From Methyloversatilis discipulorum (GTDB lineage: Bacteria; Pseudomonadota; Gammaproteobacteria; Burkholderiales; Rhodocyclaceae), in assembly GCF_018780585.1 (NCBI RefSeq), contig NZ_JADMJL010000016.1, positions 428,611-492,610 on the forward strand: a stretch of DNA of 64,000 nucleotides, in the 5' to 3' direction. How positions within the stretch are numbered: the first letter of the stretch is position 1; every line of letters starts with the position of its first letter. Of the stretch, positions 18,661-28,600 are shown in pieces. A program made the translations under genes and the position numbers. The notes under the pieces were generated by a model that made no database searches, was not told where the DNA came from, and was given only the letters and a program-made list of their open reading frames with translations.

Positions 18661-20082
18661 ATGGCCAACCCGTCCTCGATCTATGACGAAATGAACGGCG
18701 CCGACGGCACGGTGCGCGCTCACTACGCCGGCTACCAGAAGTGGCTGGCGGAAACACCGCCGGAGCGCATCGCGCAAAAGCGTGCCGAAGCGGATCTGGT
18801 GTTCCACCGGGTCGGCATCACCTTCGCGGTCTATGGCGAGGAGGAGGGCAAGGAGCGCCTGATTCCGTTCGACGTCGTGCCGCGCATCATCCCCGCGCAG
18901 GAATGGAAGCAGCTGGCCGCCGGCCTGCGCCAGCGCGTGAAGGCGCTGAACATGTTCCTGCACGACGTCTACCACGACCAGGAAATCATCAAGGCCGGCA
19001 AGATTCCGGCCGAGCAGGTGCTCTCGAACAGCCAGTACCGGCCGGAGATGCAGGGCGTGGACGTGCCAGGCGGCATCTACGCGCACATTGCCGGCGTCGA
19101 TGTCGTGCGCGCCGGGGCCGGCGAGTTCTACGTGCTGGAAGACAACCTGCGCGTGCCGTCCGGCGTGTCCTACATGCTGGAAGACCGGCGCATGATGATG
19201 CGGCTGTTCCCGGAACTGTTCTCGCGCTACCGCGTGGCGCCGGTCGAGCACTACCCGGACATGCTGCTGAGCAATCTGCGTGCGGTCGCACCGGCCGGCG
19301 TGCTCGATCCGACCGTCATCGTGCTGACGCCCGGCGCCTACAACTCGGCCTACTTCGAACACGCCTTCCTCGCCCAGCAGATGGGCGTCGAACTGGTCGA
19401 GGGCCAGGATCTGTTCGTGCGCGACGAGCACCTGTACATGCGCACCACCCAGGGACCGCAGCGCGTCGATGTGATCTACCGGCGCATCGACGACGACTTC
19501 CTCGACCCGCTCGCCTTCCGCGCCGATTCCATGCTGGGCGTGCCGGGTCTGCTGCAGGTCTATCGCGCCGGCCACGTGACGCTGGCGAACGCGATCGGCA
19601 CCGGAGTGGCGGACGACAAGTCCATCTATCCCTACGTGCCGGACATGATCCGTTTCTATCTGGACGAAGAGCCGCTGCTGAACAACGTGCCCACCTACAT
19701 GTGCCGCAAGAAGGAGGACCTCGCATACGTGCTGGCCCACCTCGACGAACTGGTGGTCAAGGAAACGCACGGCGCTGGCGGCTACGGCATGCTGATCGGG
19801 CCGCGCGCATCGAAGGAGGAGATCGAGCGCTTCCGTCAGCTGCTGACCGAGACACCGGAGCGCTACATCGCTCAGCCCACGCTGTCGCTGTCGGCCTGCC
19901 CGACCTTCGTCGACGCCGGCATCGCGCCGCGCCATATCGACCTGCGCCCCTTCGTTCTGTCCGGCAAGGACATCAACATGGTGCCGGGCGGACTCACCCG
20001 CGTGGCGCTGCGAGAGGGCTCCCTGGTGGTGAATTCGTCGCAGGGCGGCGGCACCAAGGACACCTGGGTCCTGGAGATCTGA
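18661..20082 (+). CDS. Circularly permuted ATP-grasp protein (Anbu operon)
   Basis: A 473-residue protein of the DUF404/DUF407 circularly permuted ATP-grasp type 2 family. Recognisable are IIPAQEWKQLAAGLRQRVKALN, YVLEDNLRVPSGVSYM, DVIYRRIDDDFLDPL, VVKETHGAGGYGM (nucleotide-binding lysine/glycine segment) and RHIDLRPFVL. In the Anbu operon described by comparative genomics it is predicted to form an amide bond on an unknown peptide. ATG 18661 gives MANPSSIYDEM; upstream sequence is not protein-like. The next gene starts 2 bases after the stop. Confidence 0.92.
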   Translation: MANPSSIYDEMNGADGTVRAHYAGYQKWLAETPPERIAQKRAEADLVFHRVGITFAVYGEEEGKERLIPFDVVPRIIPAQEWKQLAAGLRQRVKALNMFLHDVYHDQEIIKAGKIPAEQVLSNSQYRPEMQGVDVPGGIYAHIAGVDVVRAGAGEFYVLEDNLRVPSGVSYMLEDRRMMMRLFPELFSRYRVAPVEHYPDMLLSNLRAVAPAGVLDPTVIVLTPGAYNSAYFEHAFLAQQMGVELVEGQDLFVRDEHLYMRTTQGPQRVDVIYRRIDDDFLDPLAFRADSMLGVPGLLQVYRAGHVTLANAIGTGVADDKSIYPYVPDMIRFYLDEEPLLNNVPTYMCRKKEDLAYVLAHLDELVVKETHGAGGYGMLIGPRASKEEIERFRQLLTETPERYIAQPTLSLSACPTFVDAGIAPRHIDLRPFVLSGKDINMVPGGLTRVALREGSLVVNSSQGGGTKDTWVLEI

Positions 20083-20084
20083 AC

Positions 20085-21035
20085 ATGCTGAGCCGAACCG
20101 CAGACCACCTGTACTGGATGGCGCGCTACATCGAGCGCGCCGAGAATGTTGCCCGCATGCTGGACGTGAATTACCGCATGTCCATGGTGCCGCAGGCCGA
20201 TGGCGGCATCGACGCCGGCTGGGGCGCGACGCTGTCGATCACCGGCCTGGAGGACGCCTTCCGCGCCAAGTACCCGGCGGCGACGATGGAATCGGTGCTC
20301 GAATTCATGGTGTTCGACGGCAGCAATCCGTCGTCCATCATGAGCTGCCTGCGCATGGCGCGCGAGAATGCGCACGCGGTGCGCGGCACCATCACGTCGG
20401 AGATGTGGGAAACCACCAACGACACCTGGCTCAAGATGCGCGACTACCCGCGCTGGAAACTGTCGGGCAGCGAGATCGGCGAATTCTTCGAGTGGGTGAA
20501 GTTCCGTTCGCATCTGTCGCGCGGCGTCACGCTGGGCACCATGCTGCGCGACGAAGCCTTTCACTTCATCCGCCTCGGCACCTTCCTCGAACGGGCCGAC
20601 GCGACCGCGCGCTTCATCGACGTGAAGTACCACATGCTGGTCGACGGCAAGGCGCCGCCCGACGCGGCTGCCGACTACTACCAGTGGAGTGCGCTGCTGC
20701 GTTCGGTGTCGGCCTTCGAGGTGTATCGCAAGGTCTACCGCGACCTGATCACGCCGGTGAAGGTGACCGAACTGCTCATTCTGAACGACCAGATGCCGCG
20801 CTCGCTGCGTACCAGCATGGTCGAGGTGTACGAAAACCTGCTGGCGGTGTCGAACTACCGCTCGAAGGAAACCCAGCGCCGTGCCGGCGAACTGCAGGCC
20901 AGCTTGAAGTTCGGCCGTATCGAGGACGTGTTCGCGCGCGGGCTGCACGAGTACCTGACGCAGTTCATCGTGCGCGTGAACGACCTCGGCAACCGCATTT
21001 CAAACGATTTCCTGGTTCCGATGTCATCCAGTTGA
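20085..21035 (+). CDS. Alpha-E domain-containing protein (Anbu operon)
   Basis: A 316-residue, largely helical protein of the Alpha-E (DUF403) family, with the defining N terminus MLSRTADHLYWMARYIERAENVARML, read here as residues 1-26, plus SRGVTLGTMLRDEAFHFIRLG and GTFLERADATARFIDVKY. Partners of ATP-grasp proteins in this conserved cluster are of unknown biochemical role and may form part of the ligase or a scaffold. It lies between the ATP-grasp and transglutaminase-like genes with spacings of 2 and 11 bases. Confidence 0.92.
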   Translation: MLSRTADHLYWMARYIERAENVARMLDVNYRMSMVPQADGGIDAGWGATLSITGLEDAFRAKYPAATMESVLEFMVFDGSNPSSIMSCLRMARENAHAVRGTITSEMWETTNDTWLKMRDYPRWKLSGSEIGEFFEWVKFRSHLSRGVTLGTMLRDEAFHFIRLGTFLERADATARFIDVKYHMLVDGKAPPDAAADYYQWSALLRSVSAFEVYRKVYRDLITPVKVTELLILNDQMPRSLRTSMVEVYENLLAVSNYRSKETQRRAGELQASLKFGRIEDVFARGLHEYLTQFIVRVNDLGNRISNDFLVPMSSS

Positions 21036-21046
21036 AGGAGATCGCC

Positions 21047-21856
21047 ATGCTGCTCGATATCCGTCACGAAACCACGCTGCAGTACGCCAGCCCGGTCAGC
21101 TACAGCATCCAGCAGTTGCGGCTCACACCGCGCGAGGACTCGACCCAGCGCCCGCTGAACTGGCGCGTGCAGGCGCCGGGCAGCGCGCGCCGCTCGGTCG
21201 ACGCGCACGGCAACATCGGTCACCTGCTGACGCTGGACCGGCCGCACAGCGAACTGTCCATCGTCGTCAGCGGCACCGTGCGGCTGACCGACGCCGACGC
21301 CTGGATGCCGCGCGACAGCGGCACGCTGTCGCCGCTGTCCTATCTGGCCGGCACACGGCTGACCGAGGCCGACGAACAGGCGCACGCGATGGCCGCCAGC
21401 CATCTGCGGGCGCGGCGCGACACGGTGGGCGAACTGCTGGACCTCAGCGGTGCGGTGTGCGGCGCGGTGCGTCATCAGCCGGACTGCCTGCCGCCGGGTG
21501 GCGCCTCGACCGCGCTGGACGCCGGCTTTGGCTGCAGCGCCGACATCGCGCACGCCTTCATCGCCTGCTGCCGCGCGGCCGGGTTGCCGGCACGCTACGT
21601 GAGCGGCTATCTGATCGACGCCGCCGGCGAGTGGGCGGCACCACATGCGTGGGTCGATGTCTGGCTGGCCAGCGGGCCGGCGCCCGGCGGCGAAGCCGGC
21701 TGGGTCAGCGTCGATGTGCTCGAACGCGCGCTGGCCGGCCACGGCTACTGCAGGCTGGCGGTCGGGCGCGACCATCTCGATGCCTGCCCGGTGCGCATGG
21801 CCGGCGGCGAGGCGGTCACGCGCACGCTGACCCGGGTGTCCATCCACACGCACTGA
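21047..21856 (+). CDS. Transglutaminase-like family protein with altered nucleophile region (Anbu operon)
   Basis: A 269-residue protein with the N-terminal bacterial transglutaminase-like extension (LLDIRHETTLQYASPV, LRLTPRED) and the catalytic domain. Relatives normally read GVCQDFAH; here residues 161-168 read FGCSADIAH-type, so aligning on the AH pair puts Ser164 where the catalytic cysteine is expected and Cys163 one place earlier. His200 (PHAWVDVW) and Asp223 (WVSVD) are present. Activity is therefore uncertain. GAAGGAG precedes the ATG. In this operon the protein is predicted to cleave or cross-link peptides made by the ATP-grasp enzyme. Confidence 0.88.
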   Translation: MLLDIRHETTLQYASPVSYSIQQLRLTPREDSTQRPLNWRVQAPGSARRSVDAHGNIGHLLTLDRPHSELSIVVSGTVRLTDADAWMPRDSGTLSPLSYLAGTRLTEADEQAHAMAASHLRARRDTVGELLDLSGAVCGAVRHQPDCLPPGGASTALDAGFGCSADIAHAFIACCRAAGLPARYVSGYLIDAAGEWAAPHAWVDVWLASGPAPGGEAGWVSVDVLERALAGHGYCRLAVGRDHLDACPVRMAGGEAVTRTLTRVSIHTH

Positions 21857-21926
21857 CGCACCGCCGCACCGGGCAGCGCGCGCGCTGTCCGTCTAACATT
21901 CAACTTTTCCCTGACGGAAATCCGCC

Positions 21927-22661
21927 ATGACCTACTGCGTGGGCATGCTGCTCGACGCCGGGCTCGTATGCCTGTCCGATTCGCGCACCAATGCCGGTGT
22001 CGATCACATCAACACCTTCCGCAAGATGAATCTGTTCGAGCGCCCGGGCGAGCGCGTGCTGGTGCTGATGAGCGCCGGCAACCTCGCGCTGACGCAGACC
22101 CTGGTGAGCCTGCTGCGCGAGCGTCTCGCCACCGACGGGCCCAACCTGTACACGGTCGCCAACATGTTCGAGGCGGCGCGCCACGTCGGCGACTGTCTGC
22201 GCGAGGTACACGCGCGCGACGGCGAGGCGCTGAAGGAATTCGGCATCGAGTTCAACGCCAGTCTCATCCTTGGCGGCCAGATACTCGGCGAGGAGCCGCG
22301 GCTGTTCCAGATCTACGCTGCCGGGAACTTCATCGAGGCGACGCGCGACACGCCTTACTTCCAGATCGGCGAGGCGAAGTACGGCAAGCCCATCATCGAC
22401 CGCGTCATCCGCCCGGAAACCACGCTGGACGAGGCGGCCAAGTGCGCGTTGATCTCGATGGATTCAACCATCCGCTCCAACCTGTCGGTCGGCCTGCCGC
22501 TGGACCTGCTGGTGCTGCGTACCGGCGCGCTGAGGGTGTGTTCGCACACGCGCATCGACGCCGAGAACGCCTATTTCGAAATGATCCGCACACGCTGGGG
22601 CGAAAGCCTGCGCGAAGCCTTCCACGCGCTGCCGTCGCCGGACTGGATCCCGCTCGCCTGA
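21927..22661 (+). CDS. Anbu proteasome-type peptidase
   Basis: A 244-residue protein of the Anbu (BPH, ancestral beta subunit) family, an HslV/proteasome relative. Threonine 2 follows the initiator Met (MTYCVGMLLDAG) and would become the N-terminal nucleophile; SDSRTNAGVDHINTFRK supplies the conserved Asp/Arg and lysine region. ALISMDSTIRSNLSVGLPLDLLV is typical of the C-terminal half. Anbu assembles into open helical or ring-like oligomers; substrates are unresolved. It is the last gene of the four-gene Anbu operon, 70 bases after the transglutaminase-like gene. Confidence 0.94.
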   Translation: MTYCVGMLLDAGLVCLSDSRTNAGVDHINTFRKMNLFERPGERVLVLMSAGNLALTQTLVSLLRERLATDGPNLYTVANMFEAARHVGDCLREVHARDGEALKEFGIEFNASLILGGQILGEEPRLFQIYAAGNFIEATRDTPYFQIGEAKYGKPIIDRVIRPETTLDEAAKCALISMDSTIRSNLSVGLPLDLLVLRTGALRVCSHTRIDAENAYFEMIRTRWGESLREAFHALPSPDWIPLA

Positions 22662-22741
22662 TCGCGCCGTCGACGGCGCGAGAGCGTTGTGCAGCGCAAA
22701 TTTTGCCCAACTCGGGCCTGCAAGCTAAAGGTTCCCCCACA

Positions 22742-22784
22742 ATGCGCCGTTCACCGGAAACCCTGTCGGCGCCCGTGACCTGAT
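22742..22784 (+). CDS. Possible 13-codon leader frame coupled to pelA
   Basis: ATG at 22742 opens MRRSPETLSAPVT and stops at TGA 22782-22784, overlapping the pelA ATG as TGATG. AAGG lies 10 bases upstream of this ATG, while pelA itself has no recognisable Shine-Dalgarno. The arrangement would allow termination-reinitiation. The frame is very short, so this may be coincidence. Confidence 0.32.
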
Positions 22785-25602
22785 GCTTTCGATCTTTCGT
22801 TCGCTGCACCGTCCTGACCTGTCGCGTTACACCCGTCTGCTGTGCTTCGTCGCGCTCGCGTTGTTCGCCGTGGCGGCCAGCGCACAGGCGGGCGAGCTGC
22901 CGTCGGTTGCACTGCACTATGGTGCCGATGCCCCGCTGACGGCGATGAAGGCCTTCGACATCGCGGTGGTCGAACCCGACCATGGTTTCGACCCGGTCGC
23001 CTACCGCGGGCAGGGACGCTCCGAACTGTTCGCCTACGTGAGCGTGGGCGAGGTGCATCCGACCCGCCCTTACGCGGCACGTATTCCGGAAGCCTGGCGC
23101 ATCGGTCGCAATCCGGCCTGGAAATCCCTCGTGATCGACCAGGCCCAGAGTGCGTGGCCGGCCTTCTTCGCCGAACAGGTGATCGCCCCGCTGTGGGCGC
23201 GTGGCTATCGCGGCTTCTTTCTCGACACGCTGGATTCCTACCATCTGGTCAATGGTGTCGACATCCTTGCCCAGCAGCAGGGCATGGTGGCTGTGGTGCG
23301 GCAGTTGCGCAGCCGCTTTCCCGGCATCCGCCTCATCTTCAACCGCGGTTTCGAACTGCTGCCCGACCTGCGCGGCGAGGTCTATGCGGTCGCCGCCGAG
23401 TCGCTGTACCGCGGCTGGGACGCGAAGAAGAAGCGCTATGTCGAGGTCGGGCAGGCCGACCGCGACTGGCTGCTCGGACAACTGCTCGCGGCGCGCGACA
23501 AGTACGGCGTGACGGCGATCGCCATCGACTACGTGGCCCCAGCGGCGCGCGATACGGCGCGCGATACGGCGCGACGCATCCACGCGCACGGCATCGTGCC
23601 CTACGTGACCGACGGCGATCTGCGTCACCTCGGCGTCGGCCTGGTCGAGGTGCTGCCGCGCAAGCTACTGTTCCTGTACAACAGCCGCGAGGCGGCGCGC
23701 GTCAACGTGTCGAGCGCCCATCGCTACGCCGAGATGCCGGTCAATCACCTCGGTTACGTGACGGACTATGTCGATGTGAACGAGCCGCTGCCGGACACCG
23801 TGCCGGCCGCGGAGTACGCGGGGGTCGTGAGCTGGTTCGACGGCTACGTGCCGCCTGCGCGCACGACCGTGCTTGCGCGCTGGATAGCGGCGCGCATCGC
23901 CGAAGGCACCCGTCTGGCGGTGTTCGGCTCCTTCGGATTCGAGCCGGCAGGCGACTTCCTGCGCGAGGCTGGCTTGGCCTCCGTCGCGCCAGCGCGCGGA
24001 CGGCTCGACATCGCAATGGCCGATCCGTCCGTCGGCTTCGAATCGCCGCCGATTCCCGAGCGCGGACGGCTGGCGCGGATACGCGTCGATGTCGATGCGG
24101 CACGGACGCTGCTCACCGTGTCGGATGCCGACGGGAAGAAGTACGACGCGGTGGCGCAGATGCCCTGGGGCGGCTTTGCGCTGCATCCGTTCGCCATCCG
24201 TGCGCTGCCGCTGGAGGAGGCGCAGGTGCGCTGGATCGTCGAACCTTTCGCCTTCATCCGCGATGCGCTCGCGCTGCCGCCGCTGCCGGTACCCGACACC
24301 ACCACGCTCAGCGGTCGTCGCATGTTCTTCGCCCACATCGACGGTGACGGCTTCGCGTCGCGCGCGGAAATGAAGGGGCGCCGGCTGGCCGCCGAGGTGC
24401 TGCTCGATGACGTACTGAAGCGCTACGTCGTGCCGCACGCGATGTCGGTGATCGAGATCGAAACCAGCGCACAGGGGCCGTACGCGAAGGATTCGGTCGA
24501 AATGGAGTCGGTCGCGCGCCGCATGTTCGCGCTGCCGCACGTCGAGATCGCGTCGCACAGCTACACCCATCCGTTCTACTGGGACAGTGTCGAGCGCGGC
24601 GAAGTGAAGCAGGCCCTGCAGGGTTACTCGCTCGCGCCCGACGGCTACGTGCCGTCGCTGGAGCGCGAAATCGCCGGCTCGGTCGACTACATCCGCAGCC
24701 GCCTCGCACCGCCGGGCAAGCCGGTCGGCCTGATGCTGTGGACCGGTGATGCCGCACCGACCGAAGCCGCGCTGGACATGGTCGAGCGCCTGGGCATGGT
24801 GCAGATGAATGGCGGCTACACGGTGGCGAGCCGCCTCTATCCCAGCCTCGCCGCGGTGTCGGCACTCGGGACCTGGCAGGGCCGGCACTTTCACGTTCAT
24901 GCGCCGATCATGAACGAGAACGTCTACACCAATCTGTGGACCGGTCCGTTCTACGGTTTCGAGCGCGTCACCGAAACCTTCGATTTCACCGACGAGCCGC
25001 GCCGGCTCAAGCCGATCAACATCTACTACCACACCTATTCGGCGAGCAAGCAGGCGGCGCTGGAGGCGCTGCACAAGGTGTACCGGCACGCGCTCTCGCA
25101 GCCGGTGCATCCGGTCTATCCGAGCGAATACGTGCGCATCGCGATGAACTTCAACGATGTGGTGCTGGCGCGCACGCTGGACGGCGAGCGTTACCGGGTG
25201 CGCAACGCGCACCATCTGCGCACGCTGCGCCTGCCGCGCGAACTGGGCGTGCCCGACCTGCCGGCGTCGCCGGGCGTGGCCGGCTTCCGCGACGGCGGCG
25301 AGGGACGTTACGTGCACCTCACCGCGGACGAGGCGGAGCTGCGTCTCGCCGCGGTCGATCCGCGCCTGCCGATGCTGGCCGACGCCAATGCCCGCGTGCT
25401 GTCGGCGACGCGCGACGGCGAGCTGTACCGCTTCGAACTGCGCGCCCACGTGCCGCTCGAGTTCGCACTGGCGAACGCCGAGCGCTGCAGCGTATCCGCC
25501 GACGGCCGCGCACTCGCCGCGCAGCGCCGCGACGGCGCGCTGACCCACTACCGACTGAGCGCCCATGCTGCGACGATCGAGCTACGCTGCCGCCTCGCTT
25601 GA
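22783..25602 (+). CDS. pelA: Pel polysaccharide deacetylase/hydrolase PelA
   Basis: A 939-residue periplasmic enzyme (P. aeruginosa PelA is 948). Signal peptide at about 18-36 (LLCFVALALFAVAASAQAG). The N-terminal GH114-type TIM barrel (to about 300) has ALHYGADAPLTAMKAFDIAVVEPD and FFLDTLDSYH, the alpha-1,4-galactosaminidase module. A middle segment (about 300-500) precedes a carbohydrate-esterase-4-like deacetylase with FAHIDGDGFAS and EIASHSYTHPFYW supplying the metal-binding Asp and His residues. PelA de-N-acetylates Pel during export. The start ATG 22783 lacks a clear Shine-Dalgarno. It is first of seven contiguous pel genes and overlaps pelB by 38 bases. Confidence 0.95.
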   Translation: MLSIFRSLHRPDLSRYTRLLCFVALALFAVAASAQAGELPSVALHYGADAPLTAMKAFDIAVVEPDHGFDPVAYRGQGRSELFAYVSVGEVHPTRPYAARIPEAWRIGRNPAWKSLVIDQAQSAWPAFFAEQVIAPLWARGYRGFFLDTLDSYHLVNGVDILAQQQGMVAVVRQLRSRFPGIRLIFNRGFELLPDLRGEVYAVAAESLYRGWDAKKKRYVEVGQADRDWLLGQLLAARDKYGVTAIAIDYVAPAARDTARDTARRIHAHGIVPYVTDGDLRHLGVGLVEVLPRKLLFLYNSREAARVNVSSAHRYAEMPVNHLGYVTDYVDVNEPLPDTVPAAEYAGVVSWFDGYVPPARTTVLARWIAARIAEGTRLAVFGSFGFEPAGDFLREAGLASVAPARGRLDIAMADPSVGFESPPIPERGRLARIRVDVDAARTLLTVSDADGKKYDAVAQMPWGGFALHPFAIRALPLEEAQVRWIVEPFAFIRDALALPPLPVPDTTTLSGRRMFFAHIDGDGFASRAEMKGRRLAAEVLLDDVLKRYVVPHAMSVIEIETSAQGPYAKDSVEMESVARRMFALPHVEIASHSYTHPFYWDSVERGEVKQALQGYSLAPDGYVPSLEREIAGSVDYIRSRLAPPGKPVGLMLWTGDAAPTEAALDMVERLGMVQMNGGYTVASRLYPSLAAVSALGTWQGRHFHVHAPIMNENVYTNLWTGPFYGFERVTETFDFTDEPRRLKPINIYYHTYSASKQAALEALHKVYRHALSQPVHPVYPSEYVRIAMNFNDVVLARTLDGERYRVRNAHHLRTLRLPRELGVPDLPASPGVAGFRDGGEGRYVHLTADEAELRLAAVDPRLPMLADANARVLSATRDGELYRFELRAHVPLEFALANAERCSVSADGRALAAQRRDGALTHYRLSAHAATIELRCRLA

Positions 25603-28600
25603 GCGACCGCGCCTGGTCGCACCGCACGTGCTGCTGGGCATCGGTGCGCTGGTCGGCGTGCTGCTGGTGCTGCTCTATCCCTATCAGGCGCTGGTGCAAT
25701 ACACGATCAACGCCACGCGCGGCGACACGCTCACCGTCGTCTATCTGCGCAACCTGCTGCGCACCGATCCGCGGAACCCGGAACTGCGGTTGGCGCTGGT
25801 GCGGCAGTCGCTGGCGCGGCGCGACTACGAACAGGCGCGTGCCGATCTGGCGCCACTGCTGGCGAGCGACATCGATCGCGACACGCTGACCGAAGCGCGC
25901 TGGGTGGACTGGACGCTTTACGAGAGCGAGCTGCTGTCGACGGCGCCGTGGTCGTCGCGCCACGTCGAGCTTGAGGCGCAGCTGCCGCAGCGCCTGCGCG
26001 ATGCGGTGGCGATCGACGGCCTCAACGAAATCAACCGGATGTCGCTGGTGCAGCGCGCGCTGTCGCGCGGACAGGCGCTGCTGGCGCTGGACCTGATCGC
26101 CACCTTCCAGCGCGACGGCAGCGCGGTCGATCCGCGCCTGTATGGGCAGGCGGCGGCGGAACTGCTGGGGCAGGGCGAGTACGAGGGCGCGGCGCGCATG
26201 CTGCTGCTGCAGCGCAGCCGCGAGCCCGACGCAGCGGTCCGTCGCCAGCTCTTCCTGCAGGCGCTGCGCACGCTGCAGTCCGGCAATCTGCTCGATCTCG
26301 CGCTCGACACTGCAGAGCGCGAGATCGGCGAACTGGCGAACGACACCGAAGTGCTCTACTACCTGGTCACGCTGGCGCGCGCCGCCAACCGTCCGGACGC
26401 GGCCGCCCGTTACGCGAAACAGATGCTGAAGCTGTCGCTGCAGCAGCAATTGCGCCGCGCAATGCTCGCGCAGACCGGCTTCGACGCGCAGCCGTGGCGC
26501 GTCGCCACTGGTGCGGGCCCCGACCTGCCGTTCGACGACAAGATCTACACGCTGGGTTACGAGGCCTTCATCGGCAACCGCCAGCTCGACGACGCGCAGC
26601 GTGTGGCTGCCTCGGCGGTGCGTCAGGCGCCGGACGACATGAAGTGGCGCGAGCGTCTGGCCACCGTGTCCGAATGGGCCGGCAAGCCGCAGGAGGCGCT
26701 GGATCAGTGGCTCGTGCTGGCGCAGCGTACCGGCCGCGAAGACGCCTGGGACGCCGTGCTGCGGCTGGCACCGGGCCTGCTCGACGACGAGGCGCTGCTG
26801 CCCGCGTTGCAGCACCGGCTGCGCCGTTCGCCGGGTGACATGCGTCTGCTGGGCGAGATCGTCGCCGCCTACGAACGGCAGGGGCGGCCGCGCGAAGGCA
26901 TCGCCTTCCTGCAGAAGATCACCGCCAGCTCACCCACGCCGCAGGCGCTGAAGGCGCTGGCCGATCTGGCCGAACGTGCCGGCGACATCGACCTCGCCCT
27001 GGCCACGCTGGCGCGCCTCGATACTGTCGTTGCGCCGGAGCCCGCGCGTGCGTCTCGCCGCGCCGCGCTGCTCATCGTGCGCAGCCGCTTCGACGATGCG
27101 ATGCAGGCGCTCGAATCGGCCAAGGCGGTGGCGACCGACGCCGATCGCGACTACTGGCGGCTGTATTCCTCACTCGCCATGCTGCTGCAGGACGACGACA
27201 GGGCGCGCGCCGCGCTGGAGCGCGTGACGCGCTTCGACGACGCCGATGCCTTCGAGCTGGCCGACCTGATCGAACTGCTGACCGATGTCGCGCCGCTGGC
27301 GGCGGCGCGCGAGGCCGAGCGCGGCTGGCGCCGTTACGGCGACACACCCTGGCTGATGCGCACGCTCGACCTCTACGTGTTCGCCGGCCGGCCGCAGGAC
27401 GTCGGTCGCATCATCGGCGACATGAGCACCGCTCAGCTGGCCAAGGCCGAGCGTGTGCCGCTGTTCCTGCAGATGCGCGCGCAGTGGCACCAGTCGGCCG
27501 GGCGCCGCGACCTCGCCTTCGCCGACTTCAGCGCCGCACTGACGCTGGTGCCGGACTCGGCCGACGTGCGTTCGGCGCTGCTGTGGCTGCTGATCGACGG
27601 CAACGAAGTGCGCGCGCTGCGCGATCTGCTGCTGCGCAAGGAACAGGTGTGGGCGCAGGACGAAGCGCTGCACGACGCGCTGGCCGCGGCCTGGCAGGCG
27701 CTGTCGCGCCCGCAGGTGGCGCTCGACCGCTACATGCTGCCGCGTTTCGGCCGCAAGCGTGGCGACTTCCTGTGGATGATGAATGTCGCCGACGCGCTGG
27801 AACAGAACCAGGAGGTCGACCGGGCCTGGCGCCTGCGTCAGACGCTGTGGGCGCAGGAGCGACCGCGACTGGGCGAACTGGCCGCTGGCGACATCGGTCA
27901 GCTGCAGCGACTGGCACGGGTGCGACTGGCGCGGGCACAGCAGCCGGGTGACGCGTCGCACGCGCTGCTGCGCGAGGTGCTGCGGCTGGACCGCGCTCCG
28001 GACGGCCAGTGGTTGCCGGCGGCGCGTGAACTGGCGCTGTCCTGGTTCATCGACCGCGGCGAGTACGACGCGGTACGCGGCTTCCTGTGGCACCAGTACG
28101 GACGCGCGCTGAACCGCCCGCTGTGGGCCGACATCACCGCCGCGCTCGGGCAGGGCGACGTGGCGGCGGTCGGCGCGCTGCTCGAAACCTGGGACGAGCG
28201 GCTGCCGCGCTACGACCGCGTGAACAGCGCACGTCTGGTTGGCGATCTGCGTCGTGCGCAGAGTGCCGCCTTCGAGACGATGGACGCCCAGCGTGACGAC
28301 GCGCCGCTGCATCTGCAACTGTCCGATGCGATGCTCGATTACGCGCACCGTTTCGATCTCGACATCGCGCAGCGCGAACTGGGCGGCATCGACGAGCGGC
28401 AGGCCGGCGCCACGCTGGACATGGCGATCGCGCCCGATCTGCGGATGAGCTTCGAATTCGGCTCGATCTCGCGCAGCCGTGGCGACAACACGCAGTTTTC
28501 CGCGGTGCCGGGAGAGAGCAGCTATCTGCTCGGCAAGCTTGCCTGGGCGCACGACGACGGCACCACCCGCATCACGCTCGGCCAGCGCGATGGTTTCGAA

